The notes under the pieces were generated by a model. The model searched no databases. It was given only the letters and a program-made list of their open reading frames with translations, and was not told the DNA's origin. This document shows, one piece after another, positions 1 through 7,196 of a stretch of DNA of 7,196 nt; positions within the stretch are counted from its first letter, which is position 1, and each line of letters begins with the position of its first letter. The DNA is from Sphingobacteriales bacterium. Its GTDB lineage: Bacteria; Bacteroidota; Bacteroidia; Chitinophagales; Chitinophagaceae. The DNA is taken from assembly GCA_024640385.1 (NCBI GenBank), contig JAHEFC010000058.1, forward strand, positions 1 through 7,196. Reading direction: 5' to 3'. The translations under genes were made by a program, and so were the position numbers.

Positions 1-1175
1 CTCATGGCCAGAAAGTGGTTTTTGTGATTGCGGATGGCATTCCGGCAGATATGATAGAAAGAGCGCCCACGCCCAATATCCGGGCGATCATTGCGCATGG
101 CTCCTACACCAGGAGTTTTGTAGGCGGAGATAAGGGTACATACAACCAATCTCCCACCATTTCTGCAGTTGGATATAACAGTGTGCTAACCGGCACCTGG
201 GCCAATAAGCACAATGTCTGGGGCAATGATATCTCAGCCCCCAATTACCGTTACAAGAATATTTTCAGGATAGTCAAAGAACAGGCTCCGCAGAAAAAGA
301 TAGCAGTGTTCAGCAGCTGGCTGGATAACCGGACCAAATTGGTAGGTGATGGTGTTGATTCTGCGGGAGCATTAAGGGTCGATTATTACGCTGATGGTTT
401 CGAAAACGATACCATCAATTTTCCGCACGATAAATCCAAGCGCTATATGCACCTGATCGATGACCATGTAGTTGCAGAAGCTGCAAGCAGCATCAGGACT
501 AAAGCACCGGATCTCTCCTGGGTTTATCTTGAGTATACAGATGATATGGGACATGCCCATGGCGACAGTCCTCAAATGGATGAAGCCATTCAATTCCTTG
601 ACAAACAGGTGGGGGAACTCTGGAAGGCCATTCATTTCCGCCAGCAGCAGCACAAGGAAAAATGGCTTATCGTTATCACCACTGACCATGGACGTTCAGA
701 AAAAGACGGGCGGGACCATGGTGGGCAATCGCAGCGCCAGCGGACGGGATGGATCGTGGCCAATATGAAATTCAATACTTACGCAAACTATTATCAGCCC
801 GCAGCAGTAGACATCATGCCAACCATTGCCCGTTTCATGGGGATCAAAATTCCTGTGGATACTCAGCGGGAATCTGATGGCATACCCCTGACCGGAGCCG
901 TATCAGTCACCCGCCCGGTGGTGAATTTCTTTCAGAATAAACTGGACGTCAGCTGGAATGCTTTGGATAATACAGGAAACGTGAAGATCTGGGTAACCAC
1001 CACCAATCATTTCAAAACCGGAGGGAAAGATGAGTATAGGATGATGGCAGAACTACCTGTCACAATCAAACATGCCGTGATCGACCTGTCAGGCATGCCT
1101 TCTGCATTTTATAAAGTTGTTTTAGAAGCGAAGAACAATACGGTCAACTCGTGGTTCAGCATTAAAGAACAGTAA
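1..1175 (+). CDS. Alkaline phosphatase superfamily phosphodiesterase / nucleotide pyrophosphatase, 5'-truncated
   Basis: The reading frame is open from the left edge (first full codon at 3, reading HGQK before the GTG at 15), so that GTG is not the start; the true start and probable signal peptide lie outside. Numbering from position 15, metal-site motifs of the type I phosphodiesterase/nucleotide pyrophosphatase fold are visible: VIADG (Asp7), the nucleophile segment [15 protein letters not shown] with Ser50 where NPP enzymes usually have Thr, [11 protein letters not shown] (Asp176/177, His180, His182), and [16 protein letters not shown] (Asp224, His225, His235). Residues about 297-386 look like a beta-rich, Ig/FN3-like C-terminal domain. 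The family hydrolyses phosphate mono- or diesters, usually outside the cytoplasm, using two metal ions, probably zinc. The substrate cannot be told. It converges on the kdp operon and shows no functional link to it. The class is secure, the specific reaction is not. Confidence 0.85.
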   Translation, partial: HGQKVVFVIADGIPADMIERAPTPNIRAIIAHGSYTRSFVGGDKGTYNQSPTISAVGYNSVLTGTWANKHNVWGNDISAPNYRYKNIFRIVKEQAPQKKIAVFSSWLDNRTKLVGDGVDSAGALRVDYYADGFENDTINFPHDKSKRYMHLIDDHVVAEAASSIRTKAPDLSWVYLEYTDDMGHAHGDSPQMDEAIQFLDKQVGELWKAIHFRQQQHKEKWLIVITTDHGRSEKDGRDHGGQSQRQRTGWIVANMKFNTYANYYQPAAVDIMPTIARFMGIKIPVDTQRESDGIPLTGAVSVTRPVVNFFQNKLDVSWNALDNTGNVKIWVTTTNHFKTGGKDEYRMMAELPVTIKHAVIDLSGMPSAFYKVVLEAKNNTVNSWFSIKEQ

Positions 1176-1192
1176 ATACTAAATAGGTATTT
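1174..1192. repeat. Small inverted repeat at the convergent gene junction
   Basis: AAATAC at 1174-1179 is the exact reverse complement of GTATTT at 1187-1192, with a 7-base loop. It spans the stop codons of both converging genes. The stem is short and AT-rich and no T-tract follows on either strand, so it is at best a weak bidirectional terminator and may be chance. Confidence 0.25.
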
Positions 1193-2861
1193 CAAAACAG
1201 AAATTTGCTCCCTGCCCGATCTCACTTTCTACCCAGATCTTTCCACCCTGGGCTTCTATAAAATCCTTAGAGATAGCAAGCCCCAGTCCTGAGCCTTTTG
1301 ACTGGGATCCCGGCACCTGGAAATAGCGTTCAAAAAGCCTGCCCTGGTATTCTTTGGGGATTCCCGGGCCATTATCTTTCACTGAAAACCTGACCGCTCC
1401 GTTTTGCTTTGAAACAGTTACAAGAATTTCGCCTTCGTTATGCGAATATTTAATTGCGTTGGTAAGAAAATTATTCAGGACCCAGGTGGTTTTATCTGCA
1501 TCCACATAAATTTCGGGCAGGTCCTCATCCAGTTGCTTCTGGATTTTAATATTCTTATCATTTGCCACCGTCATGACAGTTTCAACTGCGTTCTTCAAAA
1601 CCGAGAATGGATGAACAGTTTGTTTAACAAGCTGTATTCTACCTGCTTCCACCTGCGACATATTCAGTAATTCACTCAAGATCCTGAGCATTCGCTGGTT
1701 ATCGCCTTTTAGGCTATGTATGAGTTCCCTTTGTTCCTGTGACAATGTGCCTATCCTTTCATCTTCAAGTAACTTAAGACTGAAATCAGAAGAAGCCAGC
1801 GGAGTCTTCAACTCATGGGAAATGGTAGCAATAAAATTGGTTTTTGCAACATCAAGTTCTTTAAAAGAAGTAATATTCTTGAATACGATCACACGGCTGT
1901 TTGCTCCTTCCTGGTTGACCTCGATGATCTCCTTATTGAAATAGTTTTCTCTTCCATCCACCACCACTTTAAACGGCGAGGTACCCTTATCTTCAAGCAG
2001 AAAACGGAAAAGATCATTTTTGGAAATGATATCCCCTGTTTTCCTACCAACGATATCTTTAGCACTGAGCCCAAGCAGACTCAATGCCTGGTTGTTTGCA
2101 AAAAGAACCACATCGTTCTTATCAATTCCAATGCTGGCATCTTTAAGACTGTTGATCACGGATTCCGCCCTGCTCTTTTCAAAAATCAGTCTGTTCAGAT
2201 TACTGCTCTCGAAATACTCCAATCGAGCTGCCATCTCATTGAATGAATTCGCAAGCTCCCCAAATTCATCTTTCGAATCAAAGTGGATCCTGTGCGAATA
2301 ATCTTTGGCACTGATCGCCTTAATAGCGTCATTTAACTTCCCGATCGGATTTGTTATGATAGACGGGAAATTAAAGGCAAATGTGAAACCCACCAGAAAC
2401 ATTACGGACACAAATGCGATGAGAATTGACATGGCATCAGTTGCCCCTTTTTCGGCCTTATCGTTCTTGGCTTTTATGGCTTTCATATTGAGGCCGATGA
2501 TGACATGAAGCATATTTCTGGCAGTTTGGACCGACAAACTATCGCCACCAAGTATTTTTTCAAAAGCCTTCTTCAGGGAATCAGTAGCTTCTTTCTCGCC
2601 AGGTTCTGTGATGTTCGATGATTGTTTTGCAAATGCAATTTGAAATTCACTTATGAACTCTTCACGGTTGAGCGGAATCCTATCCAGTGTCTTCTGCATA
2701 CTGTGGCTGTATTCCAGTGACTCGTAATTAGCCTGGAGTACCTGCTCAGACTCTGTCTTTATTTTATTCAGGTAATAAATACTAAAACCCAGGGAAAGGA
2801 TGAGCAGCAGAAACATGAAAATGGTTGCCCAACGGATCTTATTTTTTACGCTGCTATTCAT
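1179..2861 (-). CDS. Membrane sensor histidine kinase (HAMP-PAS-HisKA-HATPase) paired with the short KdpD
   Basis: A 560-residue sensor kinase. Membrane segments lie at about 11-31 and 144-166, bracketing a hydrophilic, mostly helical extracytoplasmic domain (32-143) resembling the four-helix-bundle type. HAMP follows (about 167-220, starting after the NP at 171-172), then PAS (about 230-333), then the HisKA domain with SHELKTP (phospho-acceptor His349, codon 1815-1817). The ATPase domain has an N-box around Asn464/Asn468, DNGPGIP (Asp496), the RLFERYF F-box and GSGLGLAIS (523-531). All catalytic motifs are intact. The start is an ATG overlapping the kdpD stop as ATGA, with no Shine-Dalgarno, so translation is probably coupled. 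Unlike classical KdpD it lacks four clustered helices. Its position suggests it serves as the kinase half of the K+ sensor, autophosphorylating and passing phosphate to an unseen response regulator. That role is inferred. The kinase assignment is firm. Confidence 0.93.
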   Translation of the reverse strand: MNSSVKNKIRWATIFMFLLLILSLGFSIYYLNKIKTESEQVLQANYESLEYSHSMQKTLDRIPLNREEFISEFQIAFAKQSSNITEPGEKEATDSLKKAFEKILGGDSLSVQTARNMLHVIIGLNMKAIKAKNDKAEKGATDAMSILIAFVSVMFLVGFTFAFNFPSIITNPIGKLNDAIKAISAKDYSHRIHFDSKDEFGELANSFNEMAARLEYFESSNLNRLIFEKSRAESVINSLKDASIGIDKNDVVLFANNQALSLLGLSAKDIVGRKTGDIISKNDLFRFLLEDKGTSPFKVVVDGRENYFNKEIIEVNQEGANSRVIVFKNITSFKELDVAKTNFIATISHELKTPLASSDFSLKLLEDERIGTLSQEQRELIHSLKGDNQRMLRILSELLNMSQVEAGRIQLVKQTVHPFSVLKNAVETVMTVANDKNIKIQKQLDEDLPEIYVDADKTTWVLNNFLTNAIKYSHNEGEILVTVSKQNGAVRFSVKDNGPGIPKEYQGRLFERYFQVPGSQSKGSGLGLAISKDFIEAQGGKIWVESEIGQGANFCFEIPI

Positions 2862-3994
2862 GACAGAATTACGAGGTCGACATTGCTTTTTGTGAGTGTC
2901 TTTAATAACTGATTAAAAACACCGGTCTTAAGGATCACCTGCCACAATTTAAGATGCGGCTTCCCAATACAAACAGTTGTGATGTTTTTTTCCAAAATTG
3001 TTTCCAAAATGGCCTTAGCGATATCCGCCTCTTTCTTTTGTATTATTTCTGCACCCAACTCGGTGGCATTCTTAAAATTATTGATCAGGTGCCTTTGTTT
3101 GCTCAATGCTATCTTGTCATTGGCCTCTCCCGGAGTCTGCACATAAAGCACAAACCATTGGCTGTTGTAATAAGATGCCAGCCTTGCGGTTTTCCTGATG
3201 ATCCGCTGCGCCGTTCCTTCATTGGAAGAAATACAGGCCAACAGCCGCTCATGCCGAAAAGGGTTCTTTTGGTAACTGATAGAGTGGTCCACCTTCCTTT
3301 CCACCTGTCCCGCTACCTCCTTTAATGCAAGCTCCCGCAATTGCAGAATCTTATCCGGCTGGAAGAAATTCGCCAATGCCTGCTGTACTTTGGCATGATC
3401 ATAGATCTTGCCTTCACGCAACCTCCGAATCAGCTCGTCGGCAGGAAGGTCAATATTTACAACCTCATCAGCGATCTGCAGTATCTTATCCGGCACCCTT
3501 TCCTGTACCTCGATACCGGTAATGCCCTTCACATCTTCATTTATGCTCTCTATATGCTGGATATTCACTGCGCTGATCACATTGATACCCGCATTCAATA
3601 CATCAAGTACATCCTGCCATCTTTTTTCATTTTTACTGCCGGGGATATTGGTGTGGGCCAACTCATCAATGATCACTACTTCAGGATGAATCAATAAAAT
3701 AGCCTGCACATCCAGCTCTTCCAATCGCTTACCCTTATAAAATACCTCTCTCCTGGGGATGACCGGCAGCCCGGGCAACAATTCAGCTGTTTCTTTCCTG
3801 CCATGCGTCTCTATGAATCCGATCCTTACATCCACCCCGTCTTTCATCAGTTGATGGGCTTCCTGCAGCATGCGGTACGACTTTCCAACACCTGCACTCA
3901 TACCGATATAGATCTTCAGCTTTCCTTTGCCATTTTCAGATTGCTGGACATGCTGCAACCACTCTTCAGCAGAATATTTTCGTTCCTCATTCAT
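2858..3994 (-). CDS. kdpD: Short KdpD: KdpD sensor ATPase-like domain plus USP-like domain, no kinase
   Basis: 378 residues, against about 890 for E. coli KdpD. Residues 25-235 match the KdpD N-terminal domain: Walker A GMSAGVGKS (31-39, Lys38 codon 3881-3883), IGFIETHGRKET (58-69), Walker B VVIIDELAHTN (106-116), then NIQHIES and GITGIEVQERVPD. Residues about 247-378 form a USP-like domain (ACISSNEG at 253-260, VCIGKPH at 341-347). The protein ends there, with no membrane helices, GAF or kinase domain, so it should be cytoplasmic. In E. coli these regions modulate KdpD signalling in response to K+ and ATP. Here it presumably acts on the kinase encoded next, through a 4-base ATGA overlap. The ATG directly abuts the porin stop (TAGATG), with no visible ribosome site. 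The C-terminus ends cleanly after the last USP strand, which argues for a natural short form and not a frameshift. Domain identity is firm; the partner is inferred. Confidence 0.93.
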   Translation of the reverse strand: MNEERKYSAEEWLQHVQQSENGKGKLKIYIGMSAGVGKSYRMLQEAHQLMKDGVDVRIGFIETHGRKETAELLPGLPVIPRREVFYKGKRLEELDVQAILLIHPEVVIIDELAHTNIPGSKNEKRWQDVLDVLNAGINVISAVNIQHIESINEDVKGITGIEVQERVPDKILQIADEVVNIDLPADELIRRLREGKIYDHAKVQQALANFFQPDKILQLRELALKEVAGQVERKVDHSISYQKNPFRHERLLACISSNEGTAQRIIRKTARLASYYNSQWFVLYVQTPGEANDKIALSKQRHLINNFKNATELGAEIIQKKEADIAKAILETILEKNITTVCIGKPHLKLWQVILKTGVFNQLLKTLTKSNVDLVILS

Positions 3995-5074
3995 CTAGAA
4001 ACTGATTGCGGTGGAAAATGTAATTGCCGTATTGTTGTTTGATGCAAGATCTTCTTTAATGAAGATAGGGTCTTTGCTATTGAAATACCGGCCTTCCAGG
4101 CGCACCGCAACAAAAGAAGCTGGCCAATAATCTACATTGATAGACCCTCCAAATGTCTTAAATCCGTTTGGTGTTCCGGATGCTATGATCACCCCATGCT
4201 CATCACTGAAATACTCTCCGCGCAGTGCAAAAGCCCATTTTTCAGATGGTGTGATCCTTAATATGCCTACGGGTGTATACCAGGTGTTCATTGAACTACT
4301 TCCTTTTGAAGCCTGCTCCATCCCAATATCAATATTTGCAATAAACCCAATTACAGAACTTACTTGGAAAATGCCGTAAATATTATGATGATACCTCCAT
4401 AGCCTTGCACTGTCAGGTTTATCAGTTCCTATGAAACTGCTGTAATTCAGAGTCAGCTTGTCTGTTGGCTTATAATTGATCTGTGTGCCCCAGCTCATCA
4501 ATGAATTTCCTTCGACCCTTGTGATGCGTTGCCATCCGTTCAATGCCAATGCAGACAACAGCAGTTTTCCATCATTGCTTGTATAACTGAGCTTTGCCCC
4601 GGATTCAAAATAGGGCGTATTCTCTGCCACCATGCTGCGCGTAAGTGTCCAGTTGTCTTTTCCAATGGCGGATTCAAATCCAATATGGGAACTCATGATA
4701 CCGATATCGAACCACAAGTTCTTCTGCCTGGTCAATTTGACTCCGGCATTTGCCTCATAAATATTCCTGAGGGTAGCCGGCTCCGCGGCGTAGTTTGCAT
4801 TCATGTATGTACCCGCACCCAATGCCAGGTTTGCCCTGACCCTTTCTGAATTATACGCCGCTTTGATCAAACCCAAATTAACATTGAACTCGTTATGCCG
4901 ATTGAAGTTGTACAAAAATCCAGGACGGGTATTGGTTTCGGGGTTGTTGAAATCGTAGCTGTAATAAGCTTCCAAATAACCGCTTATTGTCAATGGCTTT
5001 GACTCTGACAAAGTATCCTGTGTATAGGCGCTGGTACTTATGATCAACACAACACCTAAGATCATTGTTTTCAT
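3995..5074 (-). CDS. Outer-membrane beta-barrel porin (BBP2/OmpL-like) in the kdp operon
   Basis: 359 residues. An N-terminal signal peptide is visible (Lys2, hydrophobic 4-15, likely cleavage near Gln19). The rest alternates polar and hydrophobic residues as amphipathic strands and finishes in ITFSTAISF, a terminal Phe typical of outer-membrane barrels. Segments such as FNRHNEFNVNLGLIKAAY (57-74) and SSHIGFESAIGKDNWTLTRS (128-147) resemble the putative beta-barrel porin-2 family of Bacteroidota, recalled and not searched. It sits 10 bases after kdpC and ends directly against the kdpD start, so it is transcribed with the K+ pump. A plausible role is to admit K+ or another small solute to the periplasm when K+ is scarce, but nothing in the sequence proves selectivity. 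Start choice: ATG at 5074 supplies the positive signal-peptide n-region, while Met4 at 5065 is better spaced from the AAAGGAA upstream. Confidence 0.88.
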   Translation of the reverse strand: MKTMILGVVLIISTSAYTQDTLSESKPLTISGYLEAYYSYDFNNPETNTRPGFLYNFNRHNEFNVNLGLIKAAYNSERVRANLALGAGTYMNANYAAEPATLRNIYEANAGVKLTRQKNLWFDIGIMSSHIGFESAIGKDNWTLTRSMVAENTPYFESGAKLSYTSNDGKLLLSALALNGWQRITRVEGNSLMSWGTQINYKPTDKLTLNYSSFIGTDKPDSARLWRYHHNIYGIFQVSSVIGFIANIDIGMEQASKGSSSMNTWYTPVGILRITPSEKWAFALRGEYFSDEHGVIIASGTPNGFKTFGGSINVDYWPASFVAVRLEGRYFNSKDPIFIKEDLASNNNTAITFSTAISF

Positions 5075-5081
5075 TTCCTTT
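5075..5081 (-). promoter_or_regulatory. Probable ribosome binding site of the porin gene
   Basis: AAAGGAA on the minus strand is the clearest Shine-Dalgarno-like sequence at any gene start here. It directly abuts the ATG at 5074 and lies 9 bases before the in-frame ATG at 5065. The spacing favours the second ATG, the signal-peptide lysine favours the first. Confidence 0.35.
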
Positions 5082-5084
5082 GTA

Positions 5085-5651
5085 TTATTTCATGGTATCC
5101 AGAGCCAAATTCAATTTCAAGACGTTCAGCACATCAGGTCCTAACGGATTCGTTTCAATATGCTGGCCTACCAATGCTTTCAGTTTTTCTTCGTCCATAC
5201 CTCTTTCCCTCGCCACTCTTGGCACCTGTAGGTATGCCGATGCCGGGGAGATATGCGGATCCAGGCCACTGCCCGATGCTGTTACCAATTCCGCTGGGAT
5301 CTGTTCCCTTGTTACACCAGGATTGTGGACAAGGAAACTGTCTATCCTCTCCTGTACAGTTTTCAGATAATCCGGATTTGAAGGCCCTTTGTTGGATCCG
5401 GCAGATCCGGATGCGTTATAATCCACTGCTGATGGACGCCCCATGAAGTATTTATCATCAGTGAATTTCTGACCAATAAGCTCATACCCAACCGTTACTC
5501 CATTCTTCTTAACGGGTACGCCATCCCCGCCACCAGGAACTAATTTGGCAACCAGCGAGACCATGATAAAATATATTACAGAACAAAAAACCAGCATCAA
5601 TAATGAGAGTCGGACTGCCGGTGAGAAATACTTTTTCATAATAGTTTTCAT
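5085..5651 (-). CDS. kdpC: Potassium-transporting ATPase subunit C
   Basis: 188 residues, the usual length for KdpC (about 190). One membrane helix (about 12-37) anchors it, followed by an extracytoplasmic domain. Family hallmarks are GQKFTDDKYFMGRPSA (60-75), SNPDYL (91-96), ELVTASGSGLDPHISPASA (121-139), QVPRVARERGM (142-152) and a C-terminal LNLALD. KdpC is the accessory subunit of the KdpFABC K+ pump, contacting KdpA and KdpB and thought to raise K+ or ATP affinity. The gene starts 4 bases after kdpB. The first ATG (5651) gives MKTIMKKYF, and an in-frame ATG at 5639 is a possible alternative; neither has a good Shine-Dalgarno. The segment after the helix reads PGGGDGVP where many KdpC proteins have a PxANGS-like sequence, a minor variation. 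The identification is secure. Confidence 0.97.
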   Translation of the reverse strand: MKTIMKKYFSPAVRLSLLMLVFCSVIYFIMVSLVAKLVPGGGDGVPVKKNGVTVGYELIGQKFTDDKYFMGRPSAVDYNASGSAGSNKGPSNPDYLKTVQERIDSFLVHNPGVTREQIPAELVTASGSGLDPHISPASAYLQVPRVARERGMDEEKLKALVGQHIETNPLGPDVLNVLKLNLALDTMK

Positions 5652-5655
5652 TTAT

Positions 5656-7196
5656 TTAAAGAAACAAGCCAATAATTGAATCAATGATCTTAATGCCAAT
5701 GAACGGAACGATCACGCCCCCTATCCCGTAGATAACAAGGTTTCGCCTGAGTAATGCGCTGGCCCCGATAGGCTTATACTGCACACCGCGTAAAGCAAGG
5801 GGGATCAATAATGGAATGATGATGGCATTGAAGATCACTGCAGACAGGATCGCTGATTCCGGGCTTTTCAGATTCATGATGTTCAGTCCCTGCAGGCCAG
5901 GCAGGGCAGCAATAAAAAGAGCCGGCACGATGGCAAAATATTTCGCCACATCATTGGCAATGGAGAATGTGGTAAGGGTGCCTCTTGTGATCAGCAATTG
6001 CTTCCCGATCTCAACGATCTCGATCAGTTTAGTGGGGTCATTATCAAGATCAACCATATTCCCCGCTTCCTTCGCTGCCTGTGTACCGCTGTTCATCGCC
6101 ACACCCACATCAGCCTGGGCCAAAGCCGGGGCATCGTTGGTTCCGTCTCCCATCATGGCTACCAGTTTTCCCGATTGCTGCTCTGCTTTGATGTAGTTCA
6201 TCTTATCCTCCGGCCTGGCTTCGGCAATAAAATCATCAACGCCGGCCTTAGTAGCAATATATTTTGCAGTAAGGGGATTGTCCCCGGTAACCATCACCGT
6301 TTTGACGCCCATTTTGCGAAGCCTTTCAAATCTTTCATGGATCCCGGGCTTAATAATATCCTGTAATTCGATCACACCTTTTACCTGTTTATTTTCTGCA
6401 ACCACGAGTGGTGTTCCGCCATTTTCAGAGATCAGCTTAACCCTTTCGTTCACTGCAGCTGACATCTCATGGCCTTCTTTCAAAAGCGCGTTACGAATGG
6501 TATCCTGGGCACCTTTCCTAATCTTTCTGCCATCAGAAAGATTAACCCCACTGCTCCTGGTTTCGGCGGTGAAACCGATAAACTCCATACTTGCGTCTTT
6601 TCTTTGTTGAACCCCTTTTTGTGAAGCCAGCTCAATAATGGACTTACCTTCCGGTGTATCGTCAGCTAGAGAGCTGAGAACGGCCAGTTCTATAAATGAT
6701 CTTTCGTCAGTTCCGTTCGCCGGATAAAAATTGGTTGCCTTGCGGTTGCCAATGGTTATGGTTCCGGTTTTATCCAGCAATAATGTATCAACGTCACCTG
6801 CTGTTTCAACTGCTTTACCACTCTTGGCAATGACATTTGCGCGTAGTGCCCTGTCCATCCCAGCAATTCCTATAGCACTCAACAATCCACCGATGGTTGT
6901 AGGTATGAGGCAAATAAAAAGAGAAATATATGCTGCAATGGTTATGGGCGTATTTGCATAATCTGCAAATGGTTTAAGTGTAACACAAACGATAACAAAT
7001 ACAATGGTGAACGAAGCCAGGAGAATGGTAAGCGCAATTTCATTGGGTGTTTTCTGACGGTTGGCACCTTCTACCAATGCGATCATTTTATCCAGGAATG
7101 TCGCTCCGGGTTCTGTGGTGACCCTCACAATGATCCTGTCTGATAATACTTTTGTTCCCCCCGTAACAGATGATTTATCCCCTCCGGCTTCCCTGA
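5656..7196 (-). CDS. kdpB: Potassium-transporting P-type ATPase subunit B, 5'-truncated
   Basis: The frame stays open through the right edge, with [13 protein letters not shown] encoded upstream of the GTG at 7128, so that GTG is internal. By alignment from memory with E. coli KdpB (682 residues) about 166 N-terminal residues are missing, and the cut falls just after the TGES loop, whose serine is inhibitorily phosphorylated in E. coli. Visible are [14 protein letters not shown] in the membrane region, the phosphorylation motif DKTGT (Asp codon 6772-6774), the nucleotide-binding [30 protein letters not shown], and NDVAKYF, which holds the Asp and Lys equivalent to E. coli D583/K586. The C-terminal helices are complete. 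KdpB hydrolyses ATP and drives K+ uptake in the inner-membrane KdpFABC complex. No frameshift or missing catalytic residue is seen. kdpA would be expected upstream, off the window. It is the first visible gene of the operon. Confidence 0.97.
   Translation of the reverse strand, partial: REAGGDKSSVTGGTKVLSDRIIVRVTTEPGATFLDKMIALVEGANRQKTPNEIALTILLASFTIVFVIVCVTLKPFADYANTPITIAAYISLFICLIPTTIGGLLSAIGIAGMDRALRANVIAKSGKAVETAGDVDTLLLDKTGTITIGNRKATNFYPANGTDERSFIELAVLSSLADDTPEGKSIIELASQKGVQQRKDASMEFIGFTAETRSSGVNLSDGRKIRKGAQDTIRNALLKEGHEMSAAVNERVKLISENGGTPLVVAENKQVKGVIELQDIIKPGIHERFERLRKMGVKTVMVTGDNPLTAKYIATKAGVDDFIAEARPEDKMNYIKAEQQSGKLVAMMGDGTNDAPALAQADVGVAMNSGTQAAKEAGNMVDLDNDPTKLIEIVEIGKQLLITRGTLTTFSIANDVAKYFAIVPALFIAALPGLQGLNIMNLKSPESAILSAVIFNAIIIPLLIPLALRGVQYKPIGASALLRRNLVIYGIGGVIVPFIGIKIIDSIIGLFL

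Noticed and set aside
372..768. Open frames of about 100 codons on both strands inside the phosphodiesterase gene
   Set aside because: They overlap the active-site motifs of the real gene and have no recognisable domain or start signal.
1815..2246. 143-codon open frame on the + strand
   Set aside because: It lies wholly antisense to the kinase HAMP-PAS coding region, resembles no family, and the opposite strand encodes well-conserved domains.
2858..2861. Possible frameshift that split an ancestral full-length kdpD
   Set aside because: The short KdpD ends properly after a complete USP-like domain, and the next protein begins with its own membrane helix and a different architecture, so one broken gene does not explain it.
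5385..5425. Clustered GATCCGG-like short repeats in kdpC
   Set aside because: They encode the Ser/Gly-rich SGSAGS stretch of KdpC and are too few and irregular to be a functional repeat.
5816..6366. Overlapping + strand open frames of 126 and 122 codons
   Set aside because: They are antisense to the most conserved part of kdpB; open frames opposite a conserved gene are expected by chance and have composition driven by kdpB.
7126..7128. GTG as the start of kdpB
   Set aside because: The same frame continues to the right edge and encodes conserved KdpB sequence ([13 protein letters not shown]), so the GTG is an internal valine.

Overview
The window looks like chromosomal DNA from a member of the Bacteroidota, probably close to the Chitinophagaceae. 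The grounds are protein style: an outer-membrane barrel of the BBP2/OmpL-like type, a HAMP-PAS histidine kinase typical of that phylum, moderate GC, and few clear Shine-Dalgarno sites. The genus cannot be fixed from this sequence alone.

Layout. Positions 1-1175 (+ strand) hold the 3' part of an exported alkaline-phosphatase-superfamily phosphodiesterase/pyrophosphatase; its N-terminus lies off the left edge. From 7196 down to 1179 (- strand) runs a tightly packed potassium-uptake operon, in transcription order: kdpB (5' end off the right edge), kdpC, an outer-membrane beta-barrel porin, a short KdpD (ATPase-like sensor domain plus USP-like domain only), and a separate membrane histidine kinase. 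Gaps between successive genes are 4, 10, 0 and -4 bases, so one transcript is likely. Its promoter, and kdpA if present, must lie to the right of the window. The operon and the phosphodiesterase meet tail to tail with only 3 bases between them. No intergenic stretch exceeds 10 bases. I see no tRNA, rRNA, CRISPR array, IS element or attachment site.

How the genes work together. KdpB is the ATP-hydrolysing subunit of the high-affinity K+ pump KdpFABC, and KdpC is its single-span accessory subunit. The porin may let K+ across the outer membrane, which is inferred from position only. In Escherichia coli one protein, KdpD, joins a cytoplasmic KdpD/USP sensory region, four membrane helices and a histidine kinase. 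Here these functions are divided: one soluble protein carries the KdpD and USP-like regions, and a kinase of different architecture (two membrane helices, extracytoplasmic helical domain, HAMP, PAS, HisKA, HATPase) follows with a 4-base ATGA overlap. No kdpE-like response regulator is visible. The split sensor and the embedded porin are the main points of interest. From general knowledge I believe similar arrangements recur in Bacteroidota, so I do not claim a wholly new system.
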